The notes under the pieces were generated by a model. The model was given only the letters and a program-made list of their open reading frames with translations. It did no database searches and was not told the origin of the DNA. The position numbers and the translations under genes were made by a program. Of a stretch of DNA of 64,000 bases, positions 48,961-61,199 are shown piece after piece. Numbering within the stretch: position 1 is the stretch's first letter; every line of letters begins with the position of its first letter. This stretch comes from Chamaecyparis obtusa (lineage: Eukaryota > Streptophyta > Pinopsida > Cupressales > Cupressaceae): assembly GCA_027943335.1 (NCBI GenBank), contig BSBK01005147.1, positions 393,501 to 457,500 of the forward strand, in the 5' to 3' direction.

Positions 48961-49543
48961 ATGATCCTGTGGCACCTAGATCTCTACCATCTGGTGGAGG
49001 AGGAGGAGCCTGAGAAGTACTCACTCCGTCCTATCTTGACACTACCACGGTTGTCACAAATTGCTGTAATAAGGAAGCAACCTAATCCAATCACCCTACA
49101 ATAGTGGACATATCTATCCTCAATATCTGCATATCTCAGGATAATGAATCAATGCGACCATCCTGTCCACCCTATCCATGATCCTATGGATGAGGGCCCG
49201 ATGGAGGCATTTGGGGAGCCTGATCCTGCTGTACTTGATCCTAAGGGGCACCATCATCCTGCTGATCATCATCTTGCTATGCCAAAGCTACTCGCTGCAA
49301 CTACACTAACGGATCTAAACCTCCAAGAATCTATCTAGCAACATCAACATGAGCCTATCTCCGAGCTCTCTAATGTCTATGAGCTCTATCCTGCCTAACT
49401 GCTACTCTAAGATGAACCGTCGAGCCTGCATCAACCTGTATATCTCTGACATCACCCTGATCATGTCTATCACCATGAGGATCTCTATGTCCTCATCCTC
49501 TCCTATCTCTATCACCACCACCAAAGGCACGACTAACATCACG
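48961..49543 (-). pseudogene. Low-complexity C-terminal tail of the PMD gene
   Basis: The PMD frame continues past 49544 with many stops and reads as Gly/Arg/Asp/Gln-rich low-complexity protein (RDVSRAFGGGDRDRRG, then QQDDGAP and APPPPPDGRD) until about 48961. Such disordered tails are common after the PMD core. Almost all stops are TAG. Confidence 0.5.
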
Positions 49544-51568
49544 TCATCTAGGAATAGGCTTTGCTGGATCGATAAATCGAGGAAACATGTTTCGAGCCCA
49601 CCAATTTGCATACTCATGTGACATCCCCGCATCTACAATACATGTTAGCATCTCCCATTTGCACAGAGTCATACCCGCAATCTGATCTAAGGCAAACTGG
49701 TAGTCAATGCTAGGACCCCACATAGATATCTCTTCCTGTACTCGAGCGTATAGTGCATTGCCCTAAGGCATAACCTGTATCCTACCATACTGTCTCAAAA
49801 CTCTTCCAAAATAGAAGCGCTCAATAGTAGTGGTAGTGTGCCCAATCATCCAACAAGGGGAAAACATATAAGATAACTCATCCTCATCCTCTCTCCATCG
49901 ATCACAACTAATGTAGGGATGCCACTGAACCTGATCAATATCATCTAGCTATCGGTGCCAGTAGTCTAGATGACCCAAATGATGCTAAGTAACCATACCT
50001 ATATATAGGAAAGCAAAAGGATAACCACGGGGCTGTCTCCTATCATAAATGGGTCTAGTAATGGGAAGATGCTCCCATATCCATAATTGCAGAACAATAG
50101 CACCAGCTAACAATGATGCACTCACCCGATAAACCACCTCATGTAGATCATGATATAGCTAGGCTAAGACACAAGAACCCCAATCAAACCATTGAGGATG
50201 TGCAAGAAAGTCCTCCAAAATCCTACCCCAAGCAATAGAAAAACCATGACCACGTCGGCCAGGAAGAAGCAAACCACCGATAAGAGCACCAAGTATGGCT
50301 GGTAACCTCAGAAAAGAAGCAAACTAAGGCCATGTGATAATATCACCATCACCTATAGTGTTGTCCCTGAACACTCATTGGAAGATAGTAGAATCATAAA
50401 TAGAGTCGTAGTAGACCAACTCTCCTCTACAAGGAATCTGTAACAATTGATACACGTCCTCTGGCATGATCATCATCTCTCTATATGGTAAATGAAAGGT
50501 GTTGTGGTCAGAGTGCCATCGCTCCGCCACTGCAGTTAGTAACACATGGTTTAGCTAAAACCGTGGGAGATCAAGTAGAAAACTCAAACCGCACCGCTCA
50601 ATAACTCGATACTCAGCAGCTGTGAGTGAGTGACCTAAGTCAATAACCCAAGATGCAACTGAACGGATGTATAAAGTAGGAAAGTGAGCCTGTTGGAAAA
50701 ATAAAAGGGAATCATATCAGTATGTCATATCAAGGAATTATCTCAAGTTAATCTTGTCAAAAGTATCAAAGTAATCACACCCAGAACCATTTTTTCATGT
50801 CTCTGTATCTTGAGAATGAACTAAGCAGTATAAAAATCATATCGGTTTTCACACTGATTGATTTATCCTATCAGTAACTATCCTATCTGGATTGACCAAT
50901 CATAGTTTGTGATATTACTATTCTGATATCCTAAACCAGTTGTTTTGTTAAAAAACAACAGACCTAATCTAATCATTCCAATTAGCCTTCAAAGTTATCA
51001 AATTTGGCATTAAAAGCAATCCGATATACGTGCAAAAATTTTCAAAATTCACCAGGCATGATTTTCATCATTCCAGGCAACAGAATATCTTAGGCGATAA
51101 CCAAAATAGGTTAAGTGACATTATTAGGGTGTTAGGAAATAGTTTACTTGCTAAGCGACAATGAATCATGTAACGCGATAGCATAACCTACCCTAGGCGA
51201 TAGCAAATTTGTTAGGGTTTGTATACGCGATAACCTAAACGAAAAGGGGCATTTTAACATAGCCTTAGGCGTGAGTGTTTTGCTGACAGGAAAGAGTGAA
51301 ATTTTCCTAGGTAGTAGTAAAACACACAGATGTGACAACGGAAAGTGTGGAGGTGACAGTAAAATAGTCTACGCGGCATTCAAATACTTCTAGGCAACAT
51401 TTTGTCTATTCAACGCAATGATGAAACACAAAAATTGTGATAAATGCTAATCAATGCATCATAAATGTAAAGATGGAGTTGGGAATGACTTACTAGAGGT
51501 CCATACTTAGGTGGCCTCGCATATCTCTGGCACCTCTTGAATCTATGCTCCCGAATCGACACAACCAT
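49544..51568 (-). pseudogene. Antisense plant mobile domain (PMD/MAIN-like) gene with one intron
   Basis: Exon 1: ATG 51568 to 51494, ending CTA|GTAAGT. Intron: 51493-50690 (804 bp), ending CCAACAG. Exon 2: from 50689, one unbroken frame of 381 codons to a TGA at 49544. Exon 2 has the PMD hallmarks: WHSDHNTFHLPYREMMIMPED, YQLLQIPCRGELV, then YHDLHEVVYRVSASLLAGAI and VLQLWIWEHLPITRP. The C-terminal half includes CDRWREDEDELSYMF and EYANWWARNMFPRFIDP. Seven stops lie inside exon 2 before the terminal TGA, and there is no frameshift. PMD proteins (MAIN, MAIL1 in Arabidopsis) act in silencing and genome stability; transposon-borne versions are known. It is oriented against gag-pol, like antisense extra ORFs in other Tat elements. 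Confidence 0.8.
50690..51493 (-). other. Intron of the antisense PMD gene, carrying the leader motif
   Basis: Canonical GT...AG ends. On the minus (PMD-sense) strand it holds TATCGCCTA (51099-51091 and 51202-51194), TCACGCCTAAGG (near 51274), TATCGCG (near 51180 and 51230) and TGTCGCTTAG (near 51160). This is the same word family as the sense leader of element C. Confidence 0.65.
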
Positions 51569-52040
51569 CTCAAAATTCACCAGAGGATCAGAGCAAAATT
51601 ACCAAAGATGAAAAGTAAAAATGAATAGTAAAACAAGGTTTATCAACCTATTTAAGGTGTTTTGACCTAATTTTGGAGGTGAAAATAGAGGTGAACCTAT
51701 ATGGAGTAATTAAAACAAACTAGGGCATATTCTTCAAATCGTGGCATATAATCAAATATTTAGAAATGAAAACATATTCTAAATCAATCATCATAAATCT
51801 TTTTCAAATCAAGAAATTAATATGTTTTAATTTCTGAGGGGGCATTAGGGTATTAAATTGAAGTAGCAATCAAACATCAGGGAATTAGTGGGGTATCGAT
51901 TTTTTTTTTTTGTTTCATTATCGGAGACAACAATCATATCACATCGTATCAGAGGCAGCAATCAATCAATATCAGTGGCATATCAGTGAATTAGCAAGCA
52001 GGACTTCAAGGAATCTTTGAATCAATGATCTTCATACATC

Positions 52041-52058
52041 AATTCAAAGAGGGGCATT
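52041..52058 (+). other. Element C polypurine tract
   Basis: AATTCAAAGAGGGGCATT immediately before the LTR TGTAGACA. The purine core AAAGAGGGG is identical to that of element B. Confidence 0.8.
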
Positions 52059-52953
52059 TGTAGACATGTAAAATTGGACAAGTGATAATCAAAATGCATT
52101 AAATCAATAAATGGCTCAAAAATTAATAAAAAGGGATTAAATCAAGTAAAAATGGACATAATTAAATAAAGTTGAGCAAAATCAATTAAAACAAAGGAAT
52201 TATTAAATAATGATGTTAAATGATTAAATTGAAGCTTAAAAGGGCCAAAAACACTATATAATTGATTTTAATCAATTAATTGTATAGTTGTTTTAATCAA
52301 AAATCAAAATGAACCTATTACCCTTGCATGGCTAAATTTAATGAATTAATTGAATTAAATATTCCTAATTTCTTTCAACAAAGTGATGAACCAATGAAAA
52401 TTGAGGACAAAAAGACATAAATCACTTAAACATTTAAATTGTCCAAAAATTTGAAACCATTTAAAGGCTTGTCCCCTCATTTGTCCCCTCATTTATGGAC
52501 AATGCAAAGTTTTTGACTCAACCAAGTGATAACTATGATTACTTCACTCCACCCCCTACCCTTGGACATTTACTATAAATATGAGGCATTTTGGAGAGCA
52601 TTTTCATCTTGGAATTTCATTTGCAAAGCATTGTTATTATAGGCATTTGAATAGCATTCTAAGAGCAATTTGAGCATTTTAGAGAAATTATCATTGTAGT
52701 TTGTCAATTTGAGCTAGATTAAGCATGGAATCATCATAGAAGCATTGTAAAAGCATAATAGCAGCATAATTTCTCATTTTAGAAGTGTCACTAGTGAGGA
52801 TTTTAAGCTGAGAGCTTCATTTACCACTTCTTTCTAGAGAACCATGGGATAATATAGATTATAGTTTCATTTTAAAGTAGATTTGCATTGTATTTAGTTT
52901 AAATTGATGCTATTAGATCTTAATTCCATGAAGGTGTTAAACTCACACACACA
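52059..52953 (+). repeat. Element C 3' LTR
   Basis: 895 bp. It differs from the 5' LTR mainly by a tandem TTTGTCCCCTCAT duplication near 52475 and scattered substitutions. Ends CACACACACA at 52953. Confidence 0.93.
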
Positions 52954-52958
52954 ACATT

Positions 52959-55006
52959 AAACAAGGAGCAAACTCCTCAACACATCTTTGTTGTAAACAT
53001 GCCATTGGTTTAGTTTTGTAAATTTGTTTTTTGTGTTAAATGCATTTAAATGGAACATTAAGCATAGTAATAATATGCTTAGTCTATTAGTAATTGTAGA
53101 TTAAATGCCCATAACATCTTTATCAATTTAGCATGTTATTATAAGATACTAAAGAAGACCTGCTATTTTCCATAGAAATCTTCACTATCCCCCACAATGA
53201 AGACAATGAAGATTGACCTCCTGCCCCACAACAAAGAACATTGTAATAAGAATAAGATAGTGCCAAGAAACATTTTCACAAATATGGAACGTGAGGAAAA
53301 GTAATAACATTAACAATGCCAAGATTCATAGCATTAAATTTGACCTGTGGATGAGTTTCTGCAGTGGGTTGCCCAGCATCAAAAATATGTTGAGTTGCAT
53401 TTGAGCTATAACTAAGAGTATCATGTAGAATAGACCCTAAACTTTGAAAGCGTTCTCCAGCCTGGAAATTCAAAATTCAATCTAGGCAAGCATCAGTAAG
53501 TGAAATAAATTATAGACATCATCATAATCATTAGAGATAAATTATAGACATCAACATCAACATAATCATAATCATTTGGAGGGTATTCATTTTGGTCCTT
53601 GGATAGTACTATGTTTTTTGAAAGTTCTTGTGATTCTTCTAAAGTTTAAAACATATTTTATGGCTTAATGATAATATAGATTAGTGTTTTGTTTTTTAAT
53701 GGAATGTTGTTGATCATTCATTGTCTTGAAGAAACTTTTGATTGTTTTGATTCTCGAGTCTTGACGTTGTTTCTCAATGTGATATAGACTGACCACAAGA
53801 TGGTTCAGTTGGTCCTCTCTTTCTATTTAATCATTTGTCTTCTTCATGGTGTAAGTGTCAATATGTTATAATCCAACCAACATGTCATACCCCCACTTCT
53901 GACAAACCTCACAGCATGCAAATCACAGCCAAAGGCTTGGGTGATCAGCATACACAAACAACGATTACCCTTAGGAAACAATGATCATTAATATTCATTA
54001 ATGGTGGGCGGTGATTCCTTGGTAATAAAGGCATTGCCAGCATTCATCATCTTAACCAAGTCATGGGTGGTGATCCTTGAAATAGCACAATTAGTAAAAG
54101 GAAATAACAACATAAGTCATGGGTGGTGATCCTTGAATTTGGAGTGAGGAAGAAGGAAAATTGAAAAACAAAATATGGAATAATCAGGTTGGAATTGGAG
54201 AAGAATTCAGAAATAAACTTGAATTAGAAAAACTCCAAGTTATCTAGTTCTTTGTTTGAGGCTGGGTTCTGATTCTACTTTTGTTCTCCTCTGGGTTTGA
54301 CTTGGGTTCCTTTGGTAGGAACTTGGGTGCCTGGGCCAATCCCAGGTGTACCTAAAGTATTATAAATATGATACACGAGGTATTTTATTCATAATTTTAT
54401 AGGCTAACTCATTATTATGGTAACATGGGTATGACCACACTCCATGCCTTATAATGGTACCCAACATGAAGTGTGGTTGAAATGAAGTTGAACCAAATGC
54501 TAACCATGATGGCTATGATCATGATGAAGATAAATATGAATATTAAATCTAAAATATGTCTTGTAATTTGAATTTTCATTGTGAATGAAGAAACTATAGA
54601 TTCAAGTTGACTCATTCTATGTTGTAGTATATTTGTTCCCTATATCTACCATATTATATATGTGTAGCCTGTAAGGGACATCTTCTTCTCATCCATGTAT
54701 CATAGCTCGGTGAGAGTTCTTAGGAGAAAGACAAGATGTTAGTGGGAGATGGAGAAACCAATATTAGAACACCACTTGAAGCCTTGCAATGTTGAGAGTG
54801 GGATAAAAGCTACACTTGAGACCCTATAGAAGGAACAAACTTATTGAGCTTCACTTTGTTTCAAGAATAGTTTTATATTTTGTACTAAACAGGGCCAACC
54901 ACGTGAAGGTGGAAGCTCATTTGGCCCCATGCCCCCCCCCCCCCCCACCACAAACATCACTCTAAATTCTCCATTAACATCTAACATTCATTCATTATTT
55001 TGTCCA
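52959..55006. other. Unassigned DNA right of element C
   Basis: 52959-53160 continues the arm-type repeat (CTTTGTTGTAAACATGCCAT at 52986 recurs near 61010). Beyond that I see no gene. Small features: the word AAGTCATGGGTGGTGATCCT twice (near 54058 and 54113) and a run of 15 C at 54932-54946. A short minus-strand ORF at 53276-53473 has no recognisable motif. Confidence 0.5.
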
Positions 55007-55110
55007 TTAATAAAATGTAACATTCATTAATTGTCACATGATAACATTCATTCACACATTAATAAAATGTGACATTCATTAATTATCACATGATAACATT
55101 CATTAACACA
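55007..55110. repeat. Two 52-bp tandem units
   Basis: TTAATAAAATGTAACATTCA at 55007 and TTAATAAAATGTGACATTCA at 55059 begin units of identical length with few differences. A decayed third start lies at 55111. Confidence 0.88.
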
Positions 55111-55832
55111 TTATAGAATTTATGAAAATTCACTACCACAATTAAATTCATTAGCATATAAAAATCAGTCATTATCAATTAAGGTGCATAGATGACAATC
55201 ATTTCTTTTTTTTCTTTTGATTTCTAATTTTTAAGATATAATCGTTAAGATGAGTATTGATATCATCATCATGAACAACCACCCGCTCATTAGATCTCAA
55301 TGCATGCCTAGTTCTCTGTTGATGCAAAGGGGGGTCATCTGCAATAACATATAAAAGGGTTAAATTAAAAACATTTTATTATAATTAAAAACAATTTAAA
55401 CATTTTAAAGTATTTCAGTACTTTACAGGGCATAATCGTATATCTCTTTACCTGATCTAGTCACATCATCAACATCGAGGTCAGTTTGTCTGGCCTCGAC
55501 AAGTAATGGGGATATTTTGCAAATTGTGAAATACATTAATCTCTATAGGGTGTATTGACTTATACGTATCAATCCATGAGACTATGTGGGATGCTCGTGA
55601 AAGGAGTCTGGGTACCTATATATGTAATTCAATTATCTAATTTTAGCTAAAAAAATCATGATACATTTACTCAGAACCACATCGTAAGTACATTAAAAAC
55701 CATAAGCATCCCATAGTAAGTACATCATGAATTAATTAGATTAAGCATTGATTGCATAATTGCACATTTCTATCAAGAAATCAATATTAAATAGATTAAG
55801 TAGTGATCACGTAACTGTACATTTCATTCATG

Positions 55833-55942
55833 TCATTCATCTTCTTCATCCAACTAATCACCATGATCATCAGTGACGTCGACATCATCACCACCACCGT
55901 CATTGTCTTCATCTTCATCATCATCGTCATCATCGACATCAA

Positions 55943-55977
<35 letters not shown>

Positions 55978-58900
55978 GCAACATCATCATCAACAACATC
56001 ATCGTCATCATCATCATCAGTAGCATCATCATCGTTATCATCTTCTTCTTCTTCTTGAAAAGTTGCGTCAGGAACATCATCGACTAACTATTGTTCATGA
56101 TCATCATCTACATCATCTTCTAGTTGTTCACAATCTTCTTCCATCGCATTATACCTCATCGGCCTTCCTCTTGGATCATGTCTAACAAAAAATGACCAAC
56201 CCAATTTATGCAGAACTTGTGAGTAAAATACCTGCTCACATTGGCTTGGAAGAACATAGGGTTCATCCCCAACTGGCTCAAACCACCTTGTATTAATCAT
56301 TGGAAATCCATTGTCATATTCAATAACAGTTCTATCAGGATCATTTTGATTAAGTTGTAGCCTATACCATCTGATGACGAAGAGAACTAATTTAAAGGAA
56401 TTAAAGTCACACTCAAGTATATCATCCAAAATGCCATAGTATCGATTTTTGGACTCTCGAGGATGTAAGTTATTTCTAGATGAAATATTAGTCACCTGAA
56501 AGACTGCACTTATTCCAGAATCACAAGTTTTCTTTGTGTCATCCAACTTTTTGATGCGAAATTTATGACCATTACAAAACATAGCCTTGTGGTGTTTGAC
56601 CTACAAAAATATGCAAAATATGTATAAATTAATGCACCGAGAGTTGATAAACGTACGAGTGATTAACAAATTTATATGTACCTGGAAATCTTTTAAACCA
56701 TGTGCTAAATCTATTTCTCTTTGGGTAACATTTGGATCTCCGTTACGATGAGCTTCATTAACCAATGAAGACACAGCTTCCCATGTTAATGTGCGACCTA
56801 AATGATGACATCATTCAATCCATTTTATCATCCAATCTTGATTGTTTGCAATATACAAATGTATTGCATCCCACTCTCGAGTAGCTGTACAAAAAATAAA
56901 TAGACGACTTACAACCGATTAATTTTGAAGATTAAGAATTAATTAACAGCTACAATAACATCTTATAATTTGTTACCTCTCACTTTCCTCATTCTAACTT
57001 CCCCCACCAAGTACTCCCCTTCGAATTTTCTAATGGTGTCGAGATCCCAAATGCGATCTATATGGATCTTTGCTGCAAGCTTAGGAAGATATTCAGTAAC
57101 ATACACCATAGTCTGGTATACCATATATCCCTCCACCATAGAACCCTTAGGACGTGCTCTTTGCCAAACCAAAGCATTCAAAAATTTCAAGTGCTTCTCA
57201 ACCATCCACATTGACCGAGTGTGTACGGGTCCACACATTTCAATCTCCTCAACTTGGTGTATGAGGTAGTGTTCTTGTGCATTGAAAAAGGTTGAAGGTA
57301 GACACTTTTGCATTTCACACATTAGAAGAGAAATTCTTCTCTTCCAGTATTTTATATCTACTCTATGGATTTCTTTAGATGACAACCACCTACAAGACAT
57401 TCAAGACACAAAAATATATAAACACGAGACTTTATAATATATATATATATATATATACAACAAATTGAACAGATATCATTTCTTACCTCATGTATTTTCC
57501 AAGATCATATATCACTTGTTTGATGTTGTTGTCAAAGTTCTTTGGGAGAGATAGGGGTAGCACGTACTACAACAATTATAAAAATAATCATGTCATTCTT
57601 TTCTCATATAATACAATGAGAAGTACATGCAGTTTACAAATATATTGTAAATACAAAAGAACATGACTTACCTTGATGAAGGTATGCCAATCATGCGTTT
57701 TCAACCCTGGCCCAAATTCACCTTTCTTTGATATGGTATTGCTTATGTTTGTAGCAAATCCTATGGGAAATCAAATTTTTTGTATGACTTCTTTTATGGC
57801 ATCACCTTGTTGTTCTGTCAATAACCAAGGAAGGGCACTTGTATTAATCTATTCTCCATTTCTATTTGATTCAATAAAATTTTTCATTGCATAATTGGAT
57901 TCATGAATGTCGCTACAAATTTTGACAATTTTTTCTTTGTCACGCCTTCCATCCAATATCTTCCACAATGTCTCCGTTACATTCTTTCCAATAAGCATAG
58001 TATCAAACAAATGCACATCAAGCAGCTGCTCGTAGTAGGGCAACCTACTAAATTGTCTGAGATAACTCTTTAGTCCCTTTGAAAGGTGCTCAGTAGTGTT
58101 TCCTTGATGACATTCACGATCATCAATCACATAATCACCAAAAAAAACACAATAAAAATATACAAATTCCAAACATAAACTGTTAGGTAGAATGGTAGTA
58201 CCTTGACGACTAATTCTATTATATTCCAACTTCCATAAGTGAGGTGTCATTCTTCGTGGCTTAGATGTAGTCTCTTCTTTCCCATTGAAAAGATGTTTTT
58301 CGGTAATTTGATAGTTATGATTTTTGTGGAGAAAGTGTCTATACTCATCAAACACCTGCTTTCCTAAACTTTTTGAATAACGAGATTTCATCTTTGGACC
58401 ACAAATTGGACATGCAAATTTTCCCTTTGTTTGAAGACCTACAAGGTAATGATACAATTGGATTAAATATGTTAATTTTTATTTTTAGAATTATCATGTG
58501 CAACTTGAATTCACAATAACATACCAAAAAAATGTGTTAGCCCTGGGGCATCATGTATTGTCCATACAAACATTGCATGGAATTGAAATTGTCTGTCTCC
58601 TATTGGTCTAGAGATGTCATACATAGTGACACCTTTCCATAACTCCACCAACTCATCGATAAGAGGCTCAATATAAACATTCATATCTTTAACTTGGTAT
58701 TTACCTAGTTGAATGAACAACAACATTACATAATTATTGTGAGAATTTTACTACAAGATTTATAATTACATGCAGATAATTATTAAATCATCAAATACCT
58801 GGAACAGTCATTGCCAACATAATGTGCTCCCTCTTTATTGATATCCATGGAGGAATGTTATTGTTGATGACAAAAACATGCCAAACAGTGCAAACAAATC

Positions 58901-60119
58901 TTAGCTCTCCAAATGGATTGACATCGTCCGCTGCCACTGAAAGTTTGAGATTTTGAGGTTCTTCGATAAAGTGCGGCCACTTTTCCTCTATGTCCTTAAA
59001 TATAGAACCATCTACAGGCATTCAAATAATGTCATCTTGACTCCTATTGCATGCATGGTAATCCATAAATTGTGTCAAGCTACTACACCTAAATAATCTT
59101 TGCAAACGTGGTATAATGGGGATGTAACGATGAACCTTGTGAGGCACCTTTTTTGTTATTTGATCTATTTGATATCTACTCATATAACATTCAGGGCATT
59201 CTGTTGCAAATTCAATATCTTTATGATAAATAATATGATCATTGGGACAAGCATCTATTGCTTGATACTCTATTCCAATATCTTTCATAGTGGCACATAA
59301 TTCTTGGTATGAGCGAGGGAGAATATTCGATGGTGGTAACAAGAACTCGCCTATCAATCTGTAGAAAAAAATATACGTCATTAATATTAACAATATTTAT
59401 GGTACATGTTTCACCATTTAATTACTATAATGACATATATGACATACCGTAGCATACGTGACATTGTTGTGTTAGATAAACCATTCATAACCTTCAAGTT
59501 CAACAAAAACAATACAACAGAGAGAAGAGTTTTTTGGGAGCCTATGTAAAGGGGCGTGGCTACCTTCTCAAGTAGAGGTATATCATGGATGACATCAACA
59601 TCATCCTGATCATCATCATCAGTTGCGCTAATACCAAATGTGTCATGAATCAATGTATTAGTACCATCATCTAGCGCATCATTATCATCTTCCATGGGAT
59701 CATAATCCTTAGCTTCAATATTTGTACCTCCATGATCCTCCACTTCCAAAGCCATATTCTCAATATTCGCACCTCCATGGTCCATATCATGTACTCCCCT
59801 AGGGAGGTCGACCTATATTAAAATGATGAACACAAATAAACCATGATAATGATCTCATCATCAGGTGTATTTCATATATATATTAATTTTTAAATACATA
59901 TAATGAAAAAATTACCAATTCATAATAATCAAAGCCTCCTTCAATGCGACCATTATCCCTACAATGTCTCTTAGCTATTTTGGTTAGCAATCTTCTAATG
60001 TTTAAGCCCTTACAATTATTGCAAGGACAATAACATTTTCCATCACCTTTTCTTTTCAAGTTCGACCACAATCTATTGATTGCATCCCCATTACCTTCTT
60101 CACTTGGATTGTCTGACAT
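55833..60119 (-). pseudogene. CACTA (En/Spm) TNP2-type transposase gene, nine exons, six stops
   Basis: Exon model from motifs and GT/AG sites: 60119-59916, 59812-59448, 59358-58799, 58704-58525, 58438-57672, 57566-57487, 57389-56977, 56884-56682, 56600-55833. Exon 1 has the transposase-associated zinc motif CYCPCNNCKG. Exons 2-5 carry the TNP2 region (DACPNDHIIYHKD, CPECYMSRYQ, DDVNPFGELRF, YIEPLIDELVELWKG, KGKFACPICGPKMKSRYSKS, GLKTHDWHTFIK). Exon 7 is DUF4218-like (CEMQKCLPSTFFNAQEHYLI, GPVHTRSMWMVEKHLKFL). Exon 9 is DUF4216-like (WYRLQLNQNDPDRTVIEYDN, LPSQCEQVFYSQ) followed by a poly-Asp tail. Stops: TGA 59022, TAG 57849, TGA 57771, TGA 56811, TAG 56088, TAG 55854. I saw no frameshift. 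Terminal CACTA repeats were not found. Confidence 0.85.
55870..56060 (-). repeat. GAT/ATC microsatellite coding an acidic transposase tail
   Basis: An imperfect trinucleotide array. In the frame of exon 9 (past the TAG at 56088) it encodes runs of Asp with some Glu and Val for about 70 codons, ending at TAG 55854 and TGA 55833. It is therefore probably coding in origin rather than an intergenic microsatellite. Confidence 0.8.
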
Positions 60120-61199
60120 GATGCTTGTTCACTTAGATTATCTATAACCTAATTATATATAGAAATTGAAAACTTAGTTATGAAATGATGTTGTAGTATA
60201 GTATACCAAATTGAAACACTTCTATTATTGTAGTCTTCCACCTTAAACTCTTTCCTATTTTGGCAAGAAAGAAAGATATTCAAATGATATAGTAGTTTGT
60301 AAATCAAAATAAAATGGAGGCAAGTTGTTGATTGAGGGTGCAGGGAACAACACTCATCAGTACTTTTATTGAATTGTAAATTTCAATTTTGAACCATTCT
60401 GTGAATATAGAACATGGATGTAATCTCAGAAAATAACAAAATGTAGACATGACATATTACTTATTTTGTTATTCTACATTATTTACTATTCAAGTGCACA
60501 TTCCACCTGCAACTTGATCAAGTCTTGTTTGATGCTTCAATTTTATGTTAACTGTCCTGTAGAAGTACACAATTTTGTATTTGCCCAATATGTTATTCAA
60601 AAAACAACAATAGAATAAAATACTTGTTGAGAAAGATCATAGGAGTATCAAAAACTTGAGATTTAAGGTAACACAACATTATAAGACTCTTACATTCAAC
60701 CTTCAACTCATGCATCTAATAAATAGGAGAAAAAATACATGAAATTGAAAAATTTAACTAATGAATTGTGTTTTTCTTCTCATCTTAATCGGCCAAATTT
60801 ATATGAGCTTCTAAAGAAGGCCTCACTCTTAATCAACCATATCTTCCTTGTACCACACAAAAAAATTGTGTGATAACTATGTCTACTCCAACCTTAATTG
60901 TTTAAGAATTCATCATATCAGATAAAGTATGTTTACGAATTGTTGGGAGTGGTCCTTTGGCGTGTATTAAATAGAATACAATTTTTAGCATATTATTATC
61001 AATCTATTTCTTTGTTGTAAACATGACATTGGTTTAGTTTTGTAAAAAAAAATTATGTTAGATGCATTTAAAATTATCTTCATTGTCTTCCGATTGTCTA
61101 AATGCTTCTTTATTTGTCAACCAATTAATACATGCTACTATATAAAGAAGACAATCAGAAGACAATGAAGATTTGTCTCACAAAAATGAATACACTAAA
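60120..61199. other. 5' flank of the transposase gene
   Basis: AT-rich, no gene. 60910-61060 is an inverted copy of 32090-32220 (GTGTATTAAATAGAATAC, TTTGTTGTAAACATGACAT). A hairpin lies at 61076-61172. A promoter for the transposase is expected here, but I could not place one with confidence. Confidence 0.5.
61076..61172. repeat. 24-bp-arm hairpin beside the right arm
   Basis: ATCTTCATTGTCTTCCGATT at 61076 pairs with the segment ending at 61172 (23 of 24 bases), with a loop of about 49 bases. The word GAAGACAATGAAGATT also occurs at 53199-53214, on the other side of the CACTA gene. Confidence 0.85.

Larger units (their letters stand above)
36238..52953 (+). mobile_element. Element C: 16.7-kb Tat/Ogre-lineage gypsy retrotransposon
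   Basis: LTRs at 36238-37120 and 52059-52953, TSD ACATT at 36233-36237 and 52954-52958, PBS at 37123-37140 and polypurine tract before 52059. Order: 2.3-kb leader, gag-protease, G-patch-like spacer, RT, RNase H, second (archaeal-type) RNase H, integrase, hairpin cluster, antisense PMD gene, 3' LTR. Dual RNase H, large size and extra antisense ORF are known features of the Tat branch of Ty3/gypsy. Stops break gag-pol in about fifteen places, nearly all explicable by C-to-T change. LTRs differ by about a dozen bases plus one 13-bp duplication, so the insertion is fairly recent. Confidence 0.93.

Noticed and set aside
55128..55146. CACTACCACAATTAAATTC as the terminal repeat of the CACTA element
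   Set aside because: No inverted partner was found on the other side of the transposase gene.
55830..56087. Plus-strand Ile- or Ser-rich ORFs over the ATC array
   Set aside because: They are the antisense readings of the trinucleotide array. The minus-strand Asp frame joins the transposase exon and explains it.
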